64,000 nt of DNA, taken from positions 1 to 64,000 of the forward strand of contig JAMNXO010000002.1 of NCBI GenBank assembly GCA_023653115.1, given 5' to 3'. The position numbers were made by a program, and so were the translations under genes. The number at the start of each line of letters is the position of its first letter. Within the stretch, counting starts at the first letter, position 1. Of the stretch, positions 35,902 to 43,825 are shown in pieces. Below the pieces are notes generated by a model that made no database searches, was not told the origin of the DNA, and saw nothing but the letters and a program-made list of their open reading frames with translations. The DNA comes from Erythrobacter sp. (GTDB taxonomy: Bacteria; Pseudomonadota; Alphaproteobacteria; Sphingomonadales; Sphingomonadaceae).

Positions 35902-36011
35902 GCCTCCTGATGCAGGAGGCGCCCCCTTGTCATGGGCCTGAAGAAAATCATGCAGGCCGGTCGGGGCTGGGCTTGGAGAAAGCAGACCTGTGGGAGCGCA
36001 AAACCGCTCCC
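35902..36011 (-). promoter_or_regulatory. structured leader upstream of rho
   Basis: The gap between hemJ and rho holds two hairpins: gcctcctgatgcaggaggc (35902-35920) and gggagcg/cgctccc (35992-35998 with 36005-36011). Neither is followed by a T-run on the minus strand, so they are not classic terminators. rho leaders are often used for self-regulation; that role here is an inference. Confidence 0.4.
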
Positions 36012-36083
36012 GACACCGGATGGGTGATTGCTGCGATAGAAGCGCCGGAGCGCGTGGTCAATTGTGTAAAGTGGCCGGCCCGC

Positions 36084-36530
36084 TCAGAACGGCTTGAGAT
36101 AGACCAGCGCGACAATCAGGACGAGCAACAGCCCGGGCAGTTCGCCGATCATCCGCAGGCGCGCTTCGGTCAGCGGACGCTCGCCGCGGGCCATCTTCTT
36201 GGTCTGCCCCACCAGCCAGCCGTGGAAACCTGTCATCACCAGCACCAGCGTCAGCTTGGCATGGAGCCAGCCGCCGCCGGAGAAATGATCGCCCGCAATG
36301 GCCATGCTCAGCCCCAGCACCCACACGATGATCATGCTGGGGGTGAGGATGATTGTGCGCAGCTTGCCCGTGCGGCTCGCCCACTTGGCCTCGCCCTCCG
36401 AGCCCGGCGCGTGATCGAGCATATAGATGCACTGGCGCGGCAGCATGAACAGCCCCGCCAGCCAGAACACCATGAAGATCACATGGCCGATCTTGAGGAA
36501 GGGATAGATGAGCAGGAGGGTCGATTGCAT
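36084..36530 (-). CDS. hemJ: protoporphyrinogen oxidase HemJ (CopD family)
   Basis: A 148-residue membrane protein with four predicted transmembrane helices, starting IYPFLKIGHVIFMVFWLAGLFMLPRQCIYMLDH, where the His of the first helix is the expected heme ligand. KWASRTGKLRTIILTPSMIIVWVLG and WLHAKLTLVLVMTGFHGW follow, as in the HemJ family, which oxidises protoporphyrinogen IX in many bacteria lacking HemG or HemY. The position between rho and hemE supports this over a copper-transport role suggested by the CopD name. Confidence 0.85.
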   Translation of the reverse strand: MQSTLLLIYPFLKIGHVIFMVFWLAGLFMLPRQCIYMLDHAPGSEGEAKWASRTGKLRTIILTPSMIIVWVLGLSMAIAGDHFSGGGWLHAKLTLVLVMTGFHGWLVGQTKKMARGERPLTEARLRMIGELPGLLLVLIVALVYLKPF

Positions 36531-36545
36531 GGCCTGATCCCTACC

Positions 36546-37562
36546 CTAGCCTCGCAGCGCCGCAAGCAATTCCTCGACATGGGAAATCGGCGTGAATTGC
36601 CCGATCCCGTGGCCAAGGTTGAACACGTGCGGGCGATCTTCAAACGCCGCGATGATGGTGCGCAGACGCTCGGCCATCGCCGGGCCGCCTGCTTCAAGCA
36701 GCAGCGGATCGAAATTGCCCTGCACCGGCATTCCTGCAGGCAGGCTGGCATGAGCCCAGGCGGGATCAAGCGTCTCGTCGAGGCCCACGGCATCCACCCC
36801 CGTCTCGCGGGCATAGGCGGGCAGCTTCGCGCCGGCGCCCTTGGGGAAGCCGATCACCGGCGTATCGGGGTGCGTTTCCTTGAGCTTCGCGGTGATCGCG
36901 GCATTGGGGGCGACCACCCACTTTTCGAACTGGTCAGGCGCGAGGCTTCCGGCCCAGCTGTCGAACAGCTGTACGGCTTCGGCGCCGGCATCGATCTGGC
37001 CGCGCAGGTAGGTGACCGAAACCTCGATGATGGCATCGATGATCGCCTGCATATGCGCCGGATCCCGGTAAGCCAGCAGCCGCGCCGGGCCCTGATCCTT
37101 CGAGCCTTCGCCGGCAATCATGTAGGTCGCCACGGTCCACGGACTGCCCGCAAAGCCGAGCATCGTCACCTCGGGCCCGATGAGCGCGCGGGTGCGGCGC
37201 ACGGTTTCATACACCGGCTCGAACCGCTCGAACGCCGGGGTGAAGCTATCGAGCCCGGCTTCGAGCAGCGTTGGCGAAAGGTGCGGGCCTTCTCCGGCGA
37301 GGAACTGCAACCCCTGCCCCATCGCGTGCGGCACGATCAGGATATCGGAAAACAGGATCGCACCATCGAATCCGAAGCGCCGGATCGGCTGGACGGTAAT
37401 CTCGGCGGCGGCCTCGCTGTCGTAAACCAGCTCGAGGAATCCACCCTTCTCGGCCCGCAATTCGCGGTATTCCGGCAAATAACGACCGGCCTGGCGCATG
37501 AGCCAAACGGGGGCGATGTCCTGTCGGACACCCTTCAGCGTATCGAGCAATTTGCCAGGCAT
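36546..37562 (-). CDS. hemE: uroporphyrinogen decarboxylase
   Basis: Converts uroporphyrinogen III to coproporphyrinogen III. The 338 residues contain APVWLMRQAGRYLPEYRELRA at the N-terminus (the substrate-binding RQAGR) and GFAGSPWTVATYMIAGEGSKDQ, QLFDSWAGSLAP and FNLGHGIGQFTP further on. The ATG at 37562 has aagga upstream and a TATAAT hexamer 28 bases before the start. It borders the putative replication origin, a position conserved in many alphaproteobacteria. Confidence 0.97.
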   Translation of the reverse strand: MPGKLLDTLKGVRQDIAPVWLMRQAGRYLPEYRELRAEKGGFLELVYDSEAAAEITVQPIRRFGFDGAILFSDILIVPHAMGQGLQFLAGEGPHLSPTLLEAGLDSFTPAFERFEPVYETVRRTRALIGPEVTMLGFAGSPWTVATYMIAGEGSKDQGPARLLAYRDPAHMQAIIDAIIEVSVTYLRGQIDAGAEAVQLFDSWAGSLAPDQFEKWVVAPNAAITAKLKETHPDTPVIGFPKGAGAKLPAYARETGVDAVGLDETLDPAWAHASLPAGMPVQGNFDPLLLEAGGPAMAERLRTIIAAFEDRPHVFNLGHGIGQFTPISHVEELLAALRG

Positions 37563-37897
37563 GGCGTTCCTTTAATCAAAACAATTCAAATTATAAAAGG
37601 ATTGATGGAGTCTGTTGGCCCTGTGGAAAGCGGGAATTACCGGCCTCTGCCGGGTTACCCCCACTCTGCCCCATGCCCATCACCCCCCAGCGAATCCGCA
37701 CAGATTGGACGTCAAGCCGGCTTTATCCCCACTCTTCCCAGCCTGTCGATAACACTTATCCCGTGTTGGCAAATACCCCGAGGAAAAGCCTGTCAGCGGG
37801 TATGAAAATTCGTCCCCAGCTTGTCCGCCAATTGCTCCCGTGGTTTATGCGGCCATCTGTCCACAGCCCGCGGGCAGCCCAGTGAGCGATCCCGAGC
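37563..37897. other. oriC: putative chromosomal replication origin (oriC)
   Basis: Gene-free stretch between hemE and the PPSR gene, the place of oriC in Caulobacter and relatives. It has an AT-rich segment (about 37572-37600) in otherwise GC-rich DNA, a candidate unwinding region. DnaA-box-like 9-mers with one mismatch to TTATNCACA are ttatcccca (37723-37731) and, on the other strand, ttatcgaca (37744-37752); weaker ones are tgtggaaa (37622-37629) and ctgtccaca (37857-37865). Two GANTC sites (37608-37612, 37692-37696) would be CcrM targets. A short inverted repeat aacac/gtgtt (37751-37767) surrounds ttatccc. Genes on both sides run outward. Confidence 0.82.
37590..37595 (-). promoter_or_regulatory. 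-10 hexamer of the hemE promoter
   Basis: On the minus strand the sequence reads tataat, with only a weak -35 match (ccaaca) at 17 bases. It lies in the AT-rich edge of the putative origin, so hemE transcription would start within oriC, as reported for Caulobacter. Confidence 0.5.
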
Positions 37898-38743
37898 ATG
37901 AGTCGACTGAACCTGCATCTTGTATCGGATTCGACCGGCGAGACTCTGGAAATGATCGCCAAGGCGGCGCTCGCCCAGTTCGACGATCCCGATGTCAGCC
38001 GCCATTTCTGGCCGATGGTGCGCTCGCTCCAGCATCTTGACCGGATCGTGCCCGATCTCGCCGCGCATCCGGGGCTGGTGCTCTATACGCTGGTGAACCC
38101 GGAAACCCGCAAGCGGCTGGAGGAGCATTGCCGCCATCTCGGCCTGCCCGCGGTGCCGGTGCTGGATCAGGTCACCGCGGCGCTCGAAGCCCAGCTCGGG
38201 CAGGAAGCCCACGGCCGCCCGGGCCGCCAGCACATGATGGACGCCGACTATTTCAAACGCGTCGATGCGATCCAGTACACCATCGCCCATGATGACGGCA
38301 TCGGTTACGAGGAATGGGAAGAGGCCGACATCGTGCTTGTCGGCGTGTCGCGCTCATCCAAGACGCCGACCAGCATCTATCTCGCCAATCGCGGCTACAA
38401 GGTCGCCAATATCCCGCTGGTGGTGGAAAGCCCGCCGCCGCAGGTGCTTTACGGGCTGCGCCATCCGCTGATCGTCGGCCTCACCACCAGTCCCGAACGG
38501 CTGGTGCAGATCCGCCGCAACCGGCTGCTGTCGCTCAACGAGGCGACCGAGACGGCCTATGTCGATAACGACAAGGTGAAGACCGAGCTGCAATTCGCGC
38601 GGCGGATGTATGCCGATAATGGCTGGCCGGTGATCGACGTCACCCGCCGCTCGATCGAGGAGACGGCCGCGGCGATCATCCGGCTGGCGCAGGAACGCGG
38701 GCGCAAACCGGCGAGCGAAGGCGGGGTGGGCCAGCCGATATGA
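37898..38743 (+). CDS. pyruvate, phosphate/water dikinase regulatory protein (PPSR, DUF299)
   Basis: Bifunctional ADP-dependent kinase and phosphorylase that switches pyruvate phosphate dikinase or PEP synthetase off and on. The 281-residue protein begins LNLHLVSDSTGETLEMIAKAALAQF and contains the P-loop VGVSRSSKTPTSIYLANRGYKVANIPLV, then LTTSPERLVQIRRNRL, all diagnostic of the DUF299 family. It is the first gene to the right of oriC, as in Caulobacter, and overlaps the Maf gene by four bases. Confidence 0.95.
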   Translation: MSRLNLHLVSDSTGETLEMIAKAALAQFDDPDVSRHFWPMVRSLQHLDRIVPDLAAHPGLVLYTLVNPETRKRLEEHCRHLGLPAVPVLDQVTAALEAQLGQEAHGRPGRQHMMDADYFKRVDAIQYTIAHDDGIGYEEWEEADIVLVGVSRSSKTPTSIYLANRGYKVANIPLVVESPPPQVLYGLRHPLIVGLTTSPERLVQIRRNRLLSLNEATETAYVDNDKVKTELQFARRMYADNGWPVIDVTRRSIEETAAAIIRLAQERGRKPASEGGVGQPI

Positions 38744-39336
38744 GCGGGACACGGCTCATCCTCGCCAGCAAGAGCGCCTCGCGCCGGGCGATGCTCGATG
38801 CAGCAGGTGCGGCTTACGAAAGCATCCCCGCCGATATCGACGAGCGCGCGGTGGAAGCCGGTCTTGCAGGAGCCGCGCCGTCCGAAGTGGCCGAGGCGCT
38901 GGCGGTTGCCAAGGCGGCCACGGTGGCGGCGCTGCACCCCGGCGCGCTGGTGCTCGGATCGGATTCGCTGGTGGTCGCAAACGGCCGCCGCTTCGACAAG
39001 CCGCAAACCCGCGAGGAAGCGGGCGAGCATCTCCGGTTCTTCTCGGGCAGAGTGATGGAGCTCCACTCCGCCGCCGCACTGGTGAAAGACGGCGGGTGCC
39101 AATGGAGCCACACCAGCATCGCCCGCCTGCACGTGCGCGATCTCTCCGAGGATTTCATCGCCGCCTATCTCGAAAAGGAATGGCCCGAAATCAGCCACAC
39201 CGTCGGCGCATTCCGGATCGAGGGGCCCGGGGTGCAGCTGTTCGAGCATATCGAGGGCGACCAGTTCACCGTGCTGGGGATGCCGCTGCTGCCCTTGCTC
39301 GGCGCACTGCGCGAGGAAGGGGTGCTGCTGGCATGA
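38740..39336 (+). CDS. Maf-type nucleoside triphosphate pyrophosphatase
   Basis: House-cleaning pyrophosphatase of 198 residues that hydrolyses non-canonical or modified nucleotides. The N-terminal LILASKSASRRAMLDAAG motif, LVLGSDSLVVANG and the TREEAGEHLRFFSGR segment are family hallmarks. Which Maf subtype (dTTP/UTP or m7GTP) it belongs to is not certain. It overlaps the genes on both sides (atga), within the PPSR-maf-aroE-coaE operon. Confidence 0.93.
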   Translation: MSGTRLILASKSASRRAMLDAAGAAYESIPADIDERAVEAGLAGAAPSEVAEALAVAKAATVAALHPGALVLGSDSLVVANGRRFDKPQTREEAGEHLRFFSGRVMELHSAAALVKDGGCQWSHTSIARLHVRDLSEDFIAAYLEKEWPEISHTVGAFRIEGPGVQLFEHIEGDQFTVLGMPLLPLLGALREEGVLLA

Positions 39337-40187
39337 CCAAGCCTTATACCGAGGTGATCGGCGATCCGATTGCGCAGTCCAAGTCTCCGTCGATCCATGG
39401 CTTCTGGCTGGGCAAGCTCGGGATCGATGCCGACTACCGCGCCGCCCATGTGCGGCCGGAAGCGCTGGCCGATTACATCGCCGCCCGCCGCGCCGATCCG
39501 CTGTGGCGCGGTTGCAATGTCACCATGCCGCACAAGCAGGCGGTGATGCCGCATCTCGATCAGATCCACTCTCCCGCCGATACCATTGGCGCGGTCAACA
39601 CCATTCTGCCGCTGGGCGATGGCACGCTCGCCGGGACCAACACCGATGCGGCAGGCTTCCTCGAGCCGCTGCGCGTTACCCTTGCCGATACCCACTATTA
39701 CCGCATGGCGCGCATCCTCGGCACCGGCGGCGCGGCGCGGGCGATCATTGCTGCGCTGGCGGACAAGGGCTTCACGCTGGTGGTGGCGGGCCGCGATCCG
39801 GCCAAGGCACGCGCGCTGCTCGATGAACTCGCGCCCAAGGGCGAGCATCACGCGATTGATCTGGCGCACTTTGCCGATCCCACCGATTTCGCCTTCGACG
39901 ACCGCGAAGGCTGCTGTGATCTCGTCATCAACGCCTCCAGCCTCGGGATGCAGGGCCAGCCTCCCCTGCCCTTCGACTGGAGCCACGCGCCGCCGGGCAG
40001 CATCGCCTATGATATCGTCACCGCCCCGCGCGATACCGCCTTCCTCCAAGCCGCCCGCGCCAAGGGTCTGCCCGCTATCGACGGGCTCTCGATGCTGATC
40101 GGACAGGCGGCGGCGGCGTTTGAAAAGTTCTTCGGCCAGCCTGCCCCGCGCCAGCATGATGCCGAACTGCGCGAGCTGCTGCGCTGA
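39333..40187 (+). CDS. aroE: shikimate dehydrogenase
   Basis: NADPH-dependent reduction of 3-dehydroshikimate in aromatic amino acid synthesis. The 284-residue enzyme has the shikimate-binding GDPIAQSKSPSIHGFWL, catalytic Lys in VTMPHKQAV, Asp in GTNTDAAGFL and the nucleotide loop ILGTGGAARAIIAAL. LSMLIGQAAAAFEKFFGQP is the usual C-terminal helix. It overlaps maf upstream and coaE downstream. Confidence 0.96.
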   Translation: MTKPYTEVIGDPIAQSKSPSIHGFWLGKLGIDADYRAAHVRPEALADYIAARRADPLWRGCNVTMPHKQAVMPHLDQIHSPADTIGAVNTILPLGDGTLAGTNTDAAGFLEPLRVTLADTHYYRMARILGTGGAARAIIAALADKGFTLVVAGRDPAKARALLDELAPKGEHHAIDLAHFADPTDFAFDDREGCCDLVINASSLGMQGQPPLPFDWSHAPPGSIAYDIVTAPRDTAFLQAARAKGLPAIDGLSMLIGQAAAAFEKFFGQPAPRQHDAELRELLR

Positions 40188-40771
40188 TGACAAAGCCAAA
40201 GATCATCGGCCTCACCGGCTCGATCGGGATGGGCAAATCCACTGTTGCCGCGATGTTTGCCGAGGCTGGTATCCCGGTGTTCGACGCCGATGCCGAAGTG
40301 CGCGCGATGCAGGGCGCTGGCGGCGAACTCGTCCCCGCAATCGAGGCCGCCTTCCCTGGATCGACCGGCGCGCACGGCGTCGACCGTGACCGGCTTGGCC
40401 ATCAGGTGTTTGCCGACAAGGAAGCGCTCCACCGCCTCGAAGCCATCGTCCATCCGGCGGTAGCGGCAAAGCGCGCCGCCTTTCTGGAAGCGCACCACGA
40501 CAAGCGCGCCGTGGTGTTCGACATACCCTTGCTGTTCGAGCGCGGCGGGCATGAAAGCGTCGATACCATCGTTGTCGTCTCCGCCCCCGAAGCCGTCCAG
40601 CGCGCCCGCGTGCTCGCCCGCCCCGGCATGACGGAACAGAAATTCGATCACATCTTCGGGTTGCAACTGCACGATACAGAGAAGCGCGCGCGCGCCGATC
40701 ACGTCATCGACACCGGCACCAGCCTTGCCGAGACCGCCAGGCAGGTGGCGGCGCTGATTGCGTCATTTTGA
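40187..40771 (+). CDS. coaE: dephospho-CoA kinase
   Basis: Last step of coenzyme A synthesis. The 194 residues start with the P-loop GLTGSIGMGKSTVAAMFAEAGIPVFDADAEV, followed by HRLEAIVHPAVAAKRAAFL and VVFDIPLLFERGG, each typical of CoaE. The ATG overlaps the aroE stop by one base. The order aroE-coaE-dnaQ right of the origin is conserved in alphaproteobacteria. Confidence 0.96.
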   Translation: MTKPKIIGLTGSIGMGKSTVAAMFAEAGIPVFDADAEVRAMQGAGGELVPAIEAAFPGSTGAHGVDRDRLGHQVFADKEALHRLEAIVHPAVAAKRAAFLEAHHDKRAVVFDIPLLFERGGHESVDTIVVVSAPEAVQRARVLARPGMTEQKFDHIFGLQLHDTEKRARADHVIDTGTSLAETARQVAALIASF

Positions 40772-40820
40772 TTGCAGGCAGCCCTTGCAACTGCCGGGAC
40801 TTGAGAGGATAGTCCTGCAA

Positions 40821-41516
40821 ATGCGTGAGGTCATCTTCGACACCGAAACCACCGGGCTCGATCCCAAGACGGGGGACCGCATGGTGGAAATCGGCTGCAT
40901 CGAAATGGTCGGCCGGGTCGAGACAGGCCGCAGTTTTCACGCCTATTTCAATCCCGAACGCGATATGCCGCCCGAGGCCGAGCGCGTGCATGGCCTGAGC
41001 GCCGCCTTCCTTTCGACCAAGCCGCGCTTTGCCGAAACGGCCGATGATCTGCTCGCGTTTCTGGGCGATGCGCCGCTGGTGGCGCACAACGCGGGGTTCG
41101 ATTTCGGCTTTCTCAACAACGAGCTCGAAAAGATTGGCCGCGCGCCGATCAGTATGGACCGCATGGTCGATACCGTAGCGCTCGCCCGCAAGAAACACCC
41201 GGGCTCGAAGCTGTCGCTCGATGCGCTTTGCACCCGCTACGGGATCGATCGCTCGCACCGGGTCAAGCATGGCGCGCTGCTCGATGCCGAATTGCTGGCG
41301 CAGGTCTATGTCGAGCTGACCGGCGGACGGCAGATCGGGCTTGGGCTGGTGGAAAGCGCCAGCGTTACCATCGAAACAAATGTGGTGCAGATTTCCGGCC
41401 AGGCCGTTGCCGCGCGCCCGGTGCGCCCGCCGCGACCGCACGCGGCGTCGCCAGAGGAATTGGAACGCCACGGCAAATTCATCGCCGGAATCGAAAAGGC
41501 TATCTGGACGCGCTGA
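40821..41516 (+). CDS. dnaQ: DNA polymerase III epsilon subunit (3'-5' proofreading exonuclease)
   Basis: DEDDh exonuclease of 231 residues. Exo I is FDTETTGLDP, Exo II is LVAHNAGFDFGFL and Exo III is HRVKHGALLDAELLAQVY, with the catalytic His. The C-terminal tail after residue 180 is where the polymerase alpha subunit binds. The ATG at 40821 lies eight bases after gagagga and begins right before Exo I, so upstream in-frame codons were not used. It closes the operon that starts at the origin. Confidence 0.96.
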   Translation: MREVIFDTETTGLDPKTGDRMVEIGCIEMVGRVETGRSFHAYFNPERDMPPEAERVHGLSAAFLSTKPRFAETADDLLAFLGDAPLVAHNAGFDFGFLNNELEKIGRAPISMDRMVDTVALARKKHPGSKLSLDALCTRYGIDRSHRVKHGALLDAELLAQVYVELTGGRQIGLGLVESASVTIETNVVQISGQAVAARPVRPPRPHAASPEELERHGKFIAGIEKAIWTR

Positions 41517-41574
41517 GGGGGCGGCGCGGCGGACGTAAACGGAAGTCGCAACTTGGACGGAGGGCTCACAGCTT

Positions 41575-42141
41575 ATGGATATTCGGATTTCGGGCCATCA
41601 GGTCGACACGGGCACCGCCTTGCAGGAACACGCGGCTGACAGGCTCGGCGCGATCGTCGACAAGTATTTCGAACAGGCGCTGTCCAGCCACGTCACCTTT
41701 GGCAAGGCGCCCGCGGGGGCCTTCACCTGCGATATCGTCACCCACGTGATGCAAGGGCTGATCCTCAAGGCGCAAGGCTCGGCGCACAGCGCCCATGTCG
41801 CGCTTGATGATGCCGCCGCCAAGATCGACAAGCAGCTGCGCCGCTACAAGCGCCGCCTGACCGATCGCCACGAACAGGCCGATCACGCGCGCGGCGAGGA
41901 AGAGGCCGCCTACACCATCTTCGCGGTCGAGGAGGATGTCGAGGAAGAGGTCACCGCCGATGCCCCGCTGGTGATCGCCGAGACCCGCGTCGACATCCCC
42001 ACCGCCACCGTCGCCGATGCGGTGATGATGATGGATCTGCGGAACACCACGGCGCTGTTTTTCAAAAATGCTGGCACCGGCAGGCATAATATGGTTTACC
42101 GACGTGCCGATGGTTCGATCGGATGGGTCGAACCGAGATAG
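41575..42141 (+). CDS. hpf: ribosome hibernation-promoting factor, long form
   Basis: A 188-residue long-form HPF that dimerises idle ribosomes into 100S particles. The N-terminal domain (DIRISGHQVDTGTALQEHAADRL to about residue 100) binds the decoding region; an acidic linker (VEEDVEEEV) leads to the C-terminal dimerisation domain, TATVADAVMMMDLRNTTALFFKNAGTG and VVYRRADGSIGWVEP-like end. The usual neighbour rpoN is absent, but ptsN follows 150 bases downstream, as is common. Confidence 0.94.
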   Translation: MDIRISGHQVDTGTALQEHAADRLGAIVDKYFEQALSSHVTFGKAPAGAFTCDIVTHVMQGLILKAQGSAHSAHVALDDAAAKIDKQLRRYKRRLTDRHEQADHARGEEEAAYTIFAVEEDVEEEVTADAPLVIAETRVDIPTATVADAVMMMDLRNTTALFFKNAGTGRHNMVYRRADGSIGWVEPR

Positions 42142-42294
42142 GGCCCACGTCTGCCGTTTCGCACGGCATCACCAGCAGACAAAGGGCCCACGCGGCAGCA
42201 GCAGGAGGGCGTTCGCCCCGGCCGGCAGGGTTCCTCGCAACCCTGGCTTGCCGGACTTGCACTGATCGCGGGCATTTTCATTCGGGATTCGCAC

Positions 42295-42759
42295 ATGATG
42301 GACGTCAACCTCGCTCTCTCACCGCAGGCGATTCTGTTCGATCGTATCGACAGCAAACCCAAGGTGCTGGCTGCGCTGGCAGAGCTGCTTGCGGGGGCCT
42401 ACGGGCTTGACCAGAACGAGGTGCTCGAAAATCTCGAAGCGCGCGAAGCGCTCGGCAGCACCGGTTTCGGGCGCGGCGTGGCGATCCCGCATTGCCGCAG
42501 CAAGGATATCCGCCGGCCTTCGCTGGCGCTGATCCGGCTCGAAGCGCCGATCGATTTCGCGGCGGCGGATGCGCTGCCCGTCACGCTGGTGTGCGGCCTG
42601 GTCTCGCCCGAGAATGCCGGGGCGACCCACCTCCACGCGCTCGCCGCGATCTCGCGCCTGACGCGCGACGAAGCCAAATTGCAGATGCTCGCCGATGCGC
42701 CGACGACGGAAGCGGCCTTCACGCTGCTCACCGAGCAGTTCGAGCGGGATGCCGCCTGA
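42295..42759 (+). CDS. ptsN: nitrogen-regulatory PTS enzyme IIA (EIIA-Ntr)
   Basis: Phosphocarrier of the nitrogen PTS, regulating potassium transport and stress responses. The 154-residue protein contains the phosphorylated histidine in GFGRGVAIPHCRSKDI. LSPQAILFDRIDSKPKVLAALAELLAG and PENAGATHLHALAAISRLTRD are family segments. Two adjacent ATGs (42295 and 42298) are possible starts. The partner genes ptsP and ptsO are not in the window. Confidence 0.95.
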   Translation: MMDVNLALSPQAILFDRIDSKPKVLAALAELLAGAYGLDQNEVLENLEAREALGSTGFGRGVAIPHCRSKDIRRPSLALIRLEAPIDFAAADALPVTLVCGLVSPENAGATHLHALAAISRLTRDEAKLQMLADAPTTEAAFTLLTEQFERDAA

Positions 42760-42793
42760 CGGCAAGGTTTAACGGCAAACGGTCCCACCCATC

Positions 42794-43267
42794 ATGAGCG
42801 CAACCGATCACGCGGCTCCCATCGGGGCGGAGGGGCATTACCGCGCGCTGGAGCGGCTGTATGCCTCAGCCCCGGTCAATGCCAAGTTCGCCTCCAGCCT
42901 GCATATCGTGGGCGAGGGTGCCTCGCGGCTGACCTTCACGGTGACGCCCGAGGATTATCACGCGGCGGGTGCGGCGCACGGGACGATCTATTTCAAGATG
43001 CTCGATGACGCGGCCTTCTATGCCGCGAACGCGCTGGTGACCGACCGCTTCCTGCTCACCACCAGCTTCAACCTCCACTTCAGCAAGCCGGTGCGCGCCG
43101 GCAACGTCACGGCCGAGGGTCGCTGGGTCAGCGGGCGGCGGCGCGTGTTCGTCGCCGAGGCGCGGCTGGTGGACGAAGAGGGCGAGGAGATCGGCCGCGG
43201 CACCGGCACCTTCATGCGCTCGCGCATCGCACTCTCCAGCCTGCCGGGTTACGCGGCCCAACCGTGA
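42794..43267 (+). CDS. PaaI-type acyl-CoA thioesterase (hotdog fold)
   Basis: A 157-residue hotdog-fold protein. The helix and catalytic loop region reads EDYHAAGAAHGTIYFKMLDDAAFYAANAL, followed by LLTTSFNLHFSKPVRAGNVTAEGRWVSGRRRVFVAEARLVDEEGEEIGRGTGTF-type strands. It is expected to cleave CoA thioesters as a tetramer in the cytoplasm; the substrate is not known. It lies 34 bases after ptsN and shortly before the DUF1491 gene. Confidence 0.88.
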   Translation: MSATDHAAPIGAEGHYRALERLYASAPVNAKFASSLHIVGEGASRLTFTVTPEDYHAAGAAHGTIYFKMLDDAAFYAANALVTDRFLLTTSFNLHFSKPVRAGNVTAEGRWVSGRRRVFVAEARLVDEEGEEIGRGTGTFMRSRIALSSLPGYAAQP

Positions 43268-43291
43268 GCCCCCTGAAATGAGCCCCCTGAA

Positions 43292-43633
43292 ATGAGCCAG
43301 CGCCTGCCCGCGCATCTCGAGGCGAGCGCCATCCTGCGCCTCGCCGAATCGCAGGGCGGCTTTGCGACAGTGCTGGCCAAGGGTGAGCGTGACGCCGGAA
43401 CGCTGTTGCTGGTAACCCTGTATCGCGGCGCGGGTGCAACGCTTTACGAAAGGATGCCTGCGCTCGACGGATCGCGCATCTTTGTTGCGACCAAATTTGA
43501 AAATGCTGAAAACCCTCAGGAATTTTCCGAATATCTGGCGCGCCGCCGCCAGCAGGATCGCGATATCTGGCTGATCGAGGTGGATATCGCGGATCCCGAA
43601 CGGTTCGTCGCGCAAATCACCGCGTTAACTTGA
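43292..43633 (+). CDS. DUF1491 family protein
   Basis: A 113-residue protein matching DUF1491: LEASAILRLAESQGGFATVLAKGERDAGTLLLVTLYRG, then LYERMPALDGSR and the C-terminal RRQQDRDIWLIEVDIADPERFVAQI. The family is confined mainly to alphaproteobacteria and is uncharacterised. Just upstream a 14-base unit, gagccccctgaaat, is repeated in tandem (43266-43293), so the gene's start codon is part of the duplication. Confidence 0.85.
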   Translation: MSQRLPAHLEASAILRLAESQGGFATVLAKGERDAGTLLLVTLYRGAGATLYERMPALDGSRIFVATKFENAENPQEFSEYLARRRQQDRDIWLIEVDIADPERFVAQITALT

Positions 43634-43825
43634 CCCCTGCCGATCCCCGGCTAATGGCCCGCGCAATTCCTGGCGCAGGCTGACGGGGCGGCATTTCGGT
43701 CGTTCGATCAGCACGCAGACGGGGAGCGGCCGGCAGGCTTTTTCGAACCCCCCCACAATCCGCAATGATTTGGATAAGGTTCCCGCCTGCGTCGGAGCGC
43801 GCTCACCGCACGTTTAGTAGAGTTC

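Noticed and set aside
33634-37562. A photosynthesis gene cluster, suggested by BLUF sensors and heme genes
   Set aside because: No puf, puh, bch or crt gene is present. hemE and hemJ are general heme genes and BLUF proteins occur in non-phototrophs.
37756-37764. ttatcccgt as a further DnaA box in the origin
   Set aside because: It differs from TTATNCACA at three positions, so it was not counted with the one-mismatch candidates.
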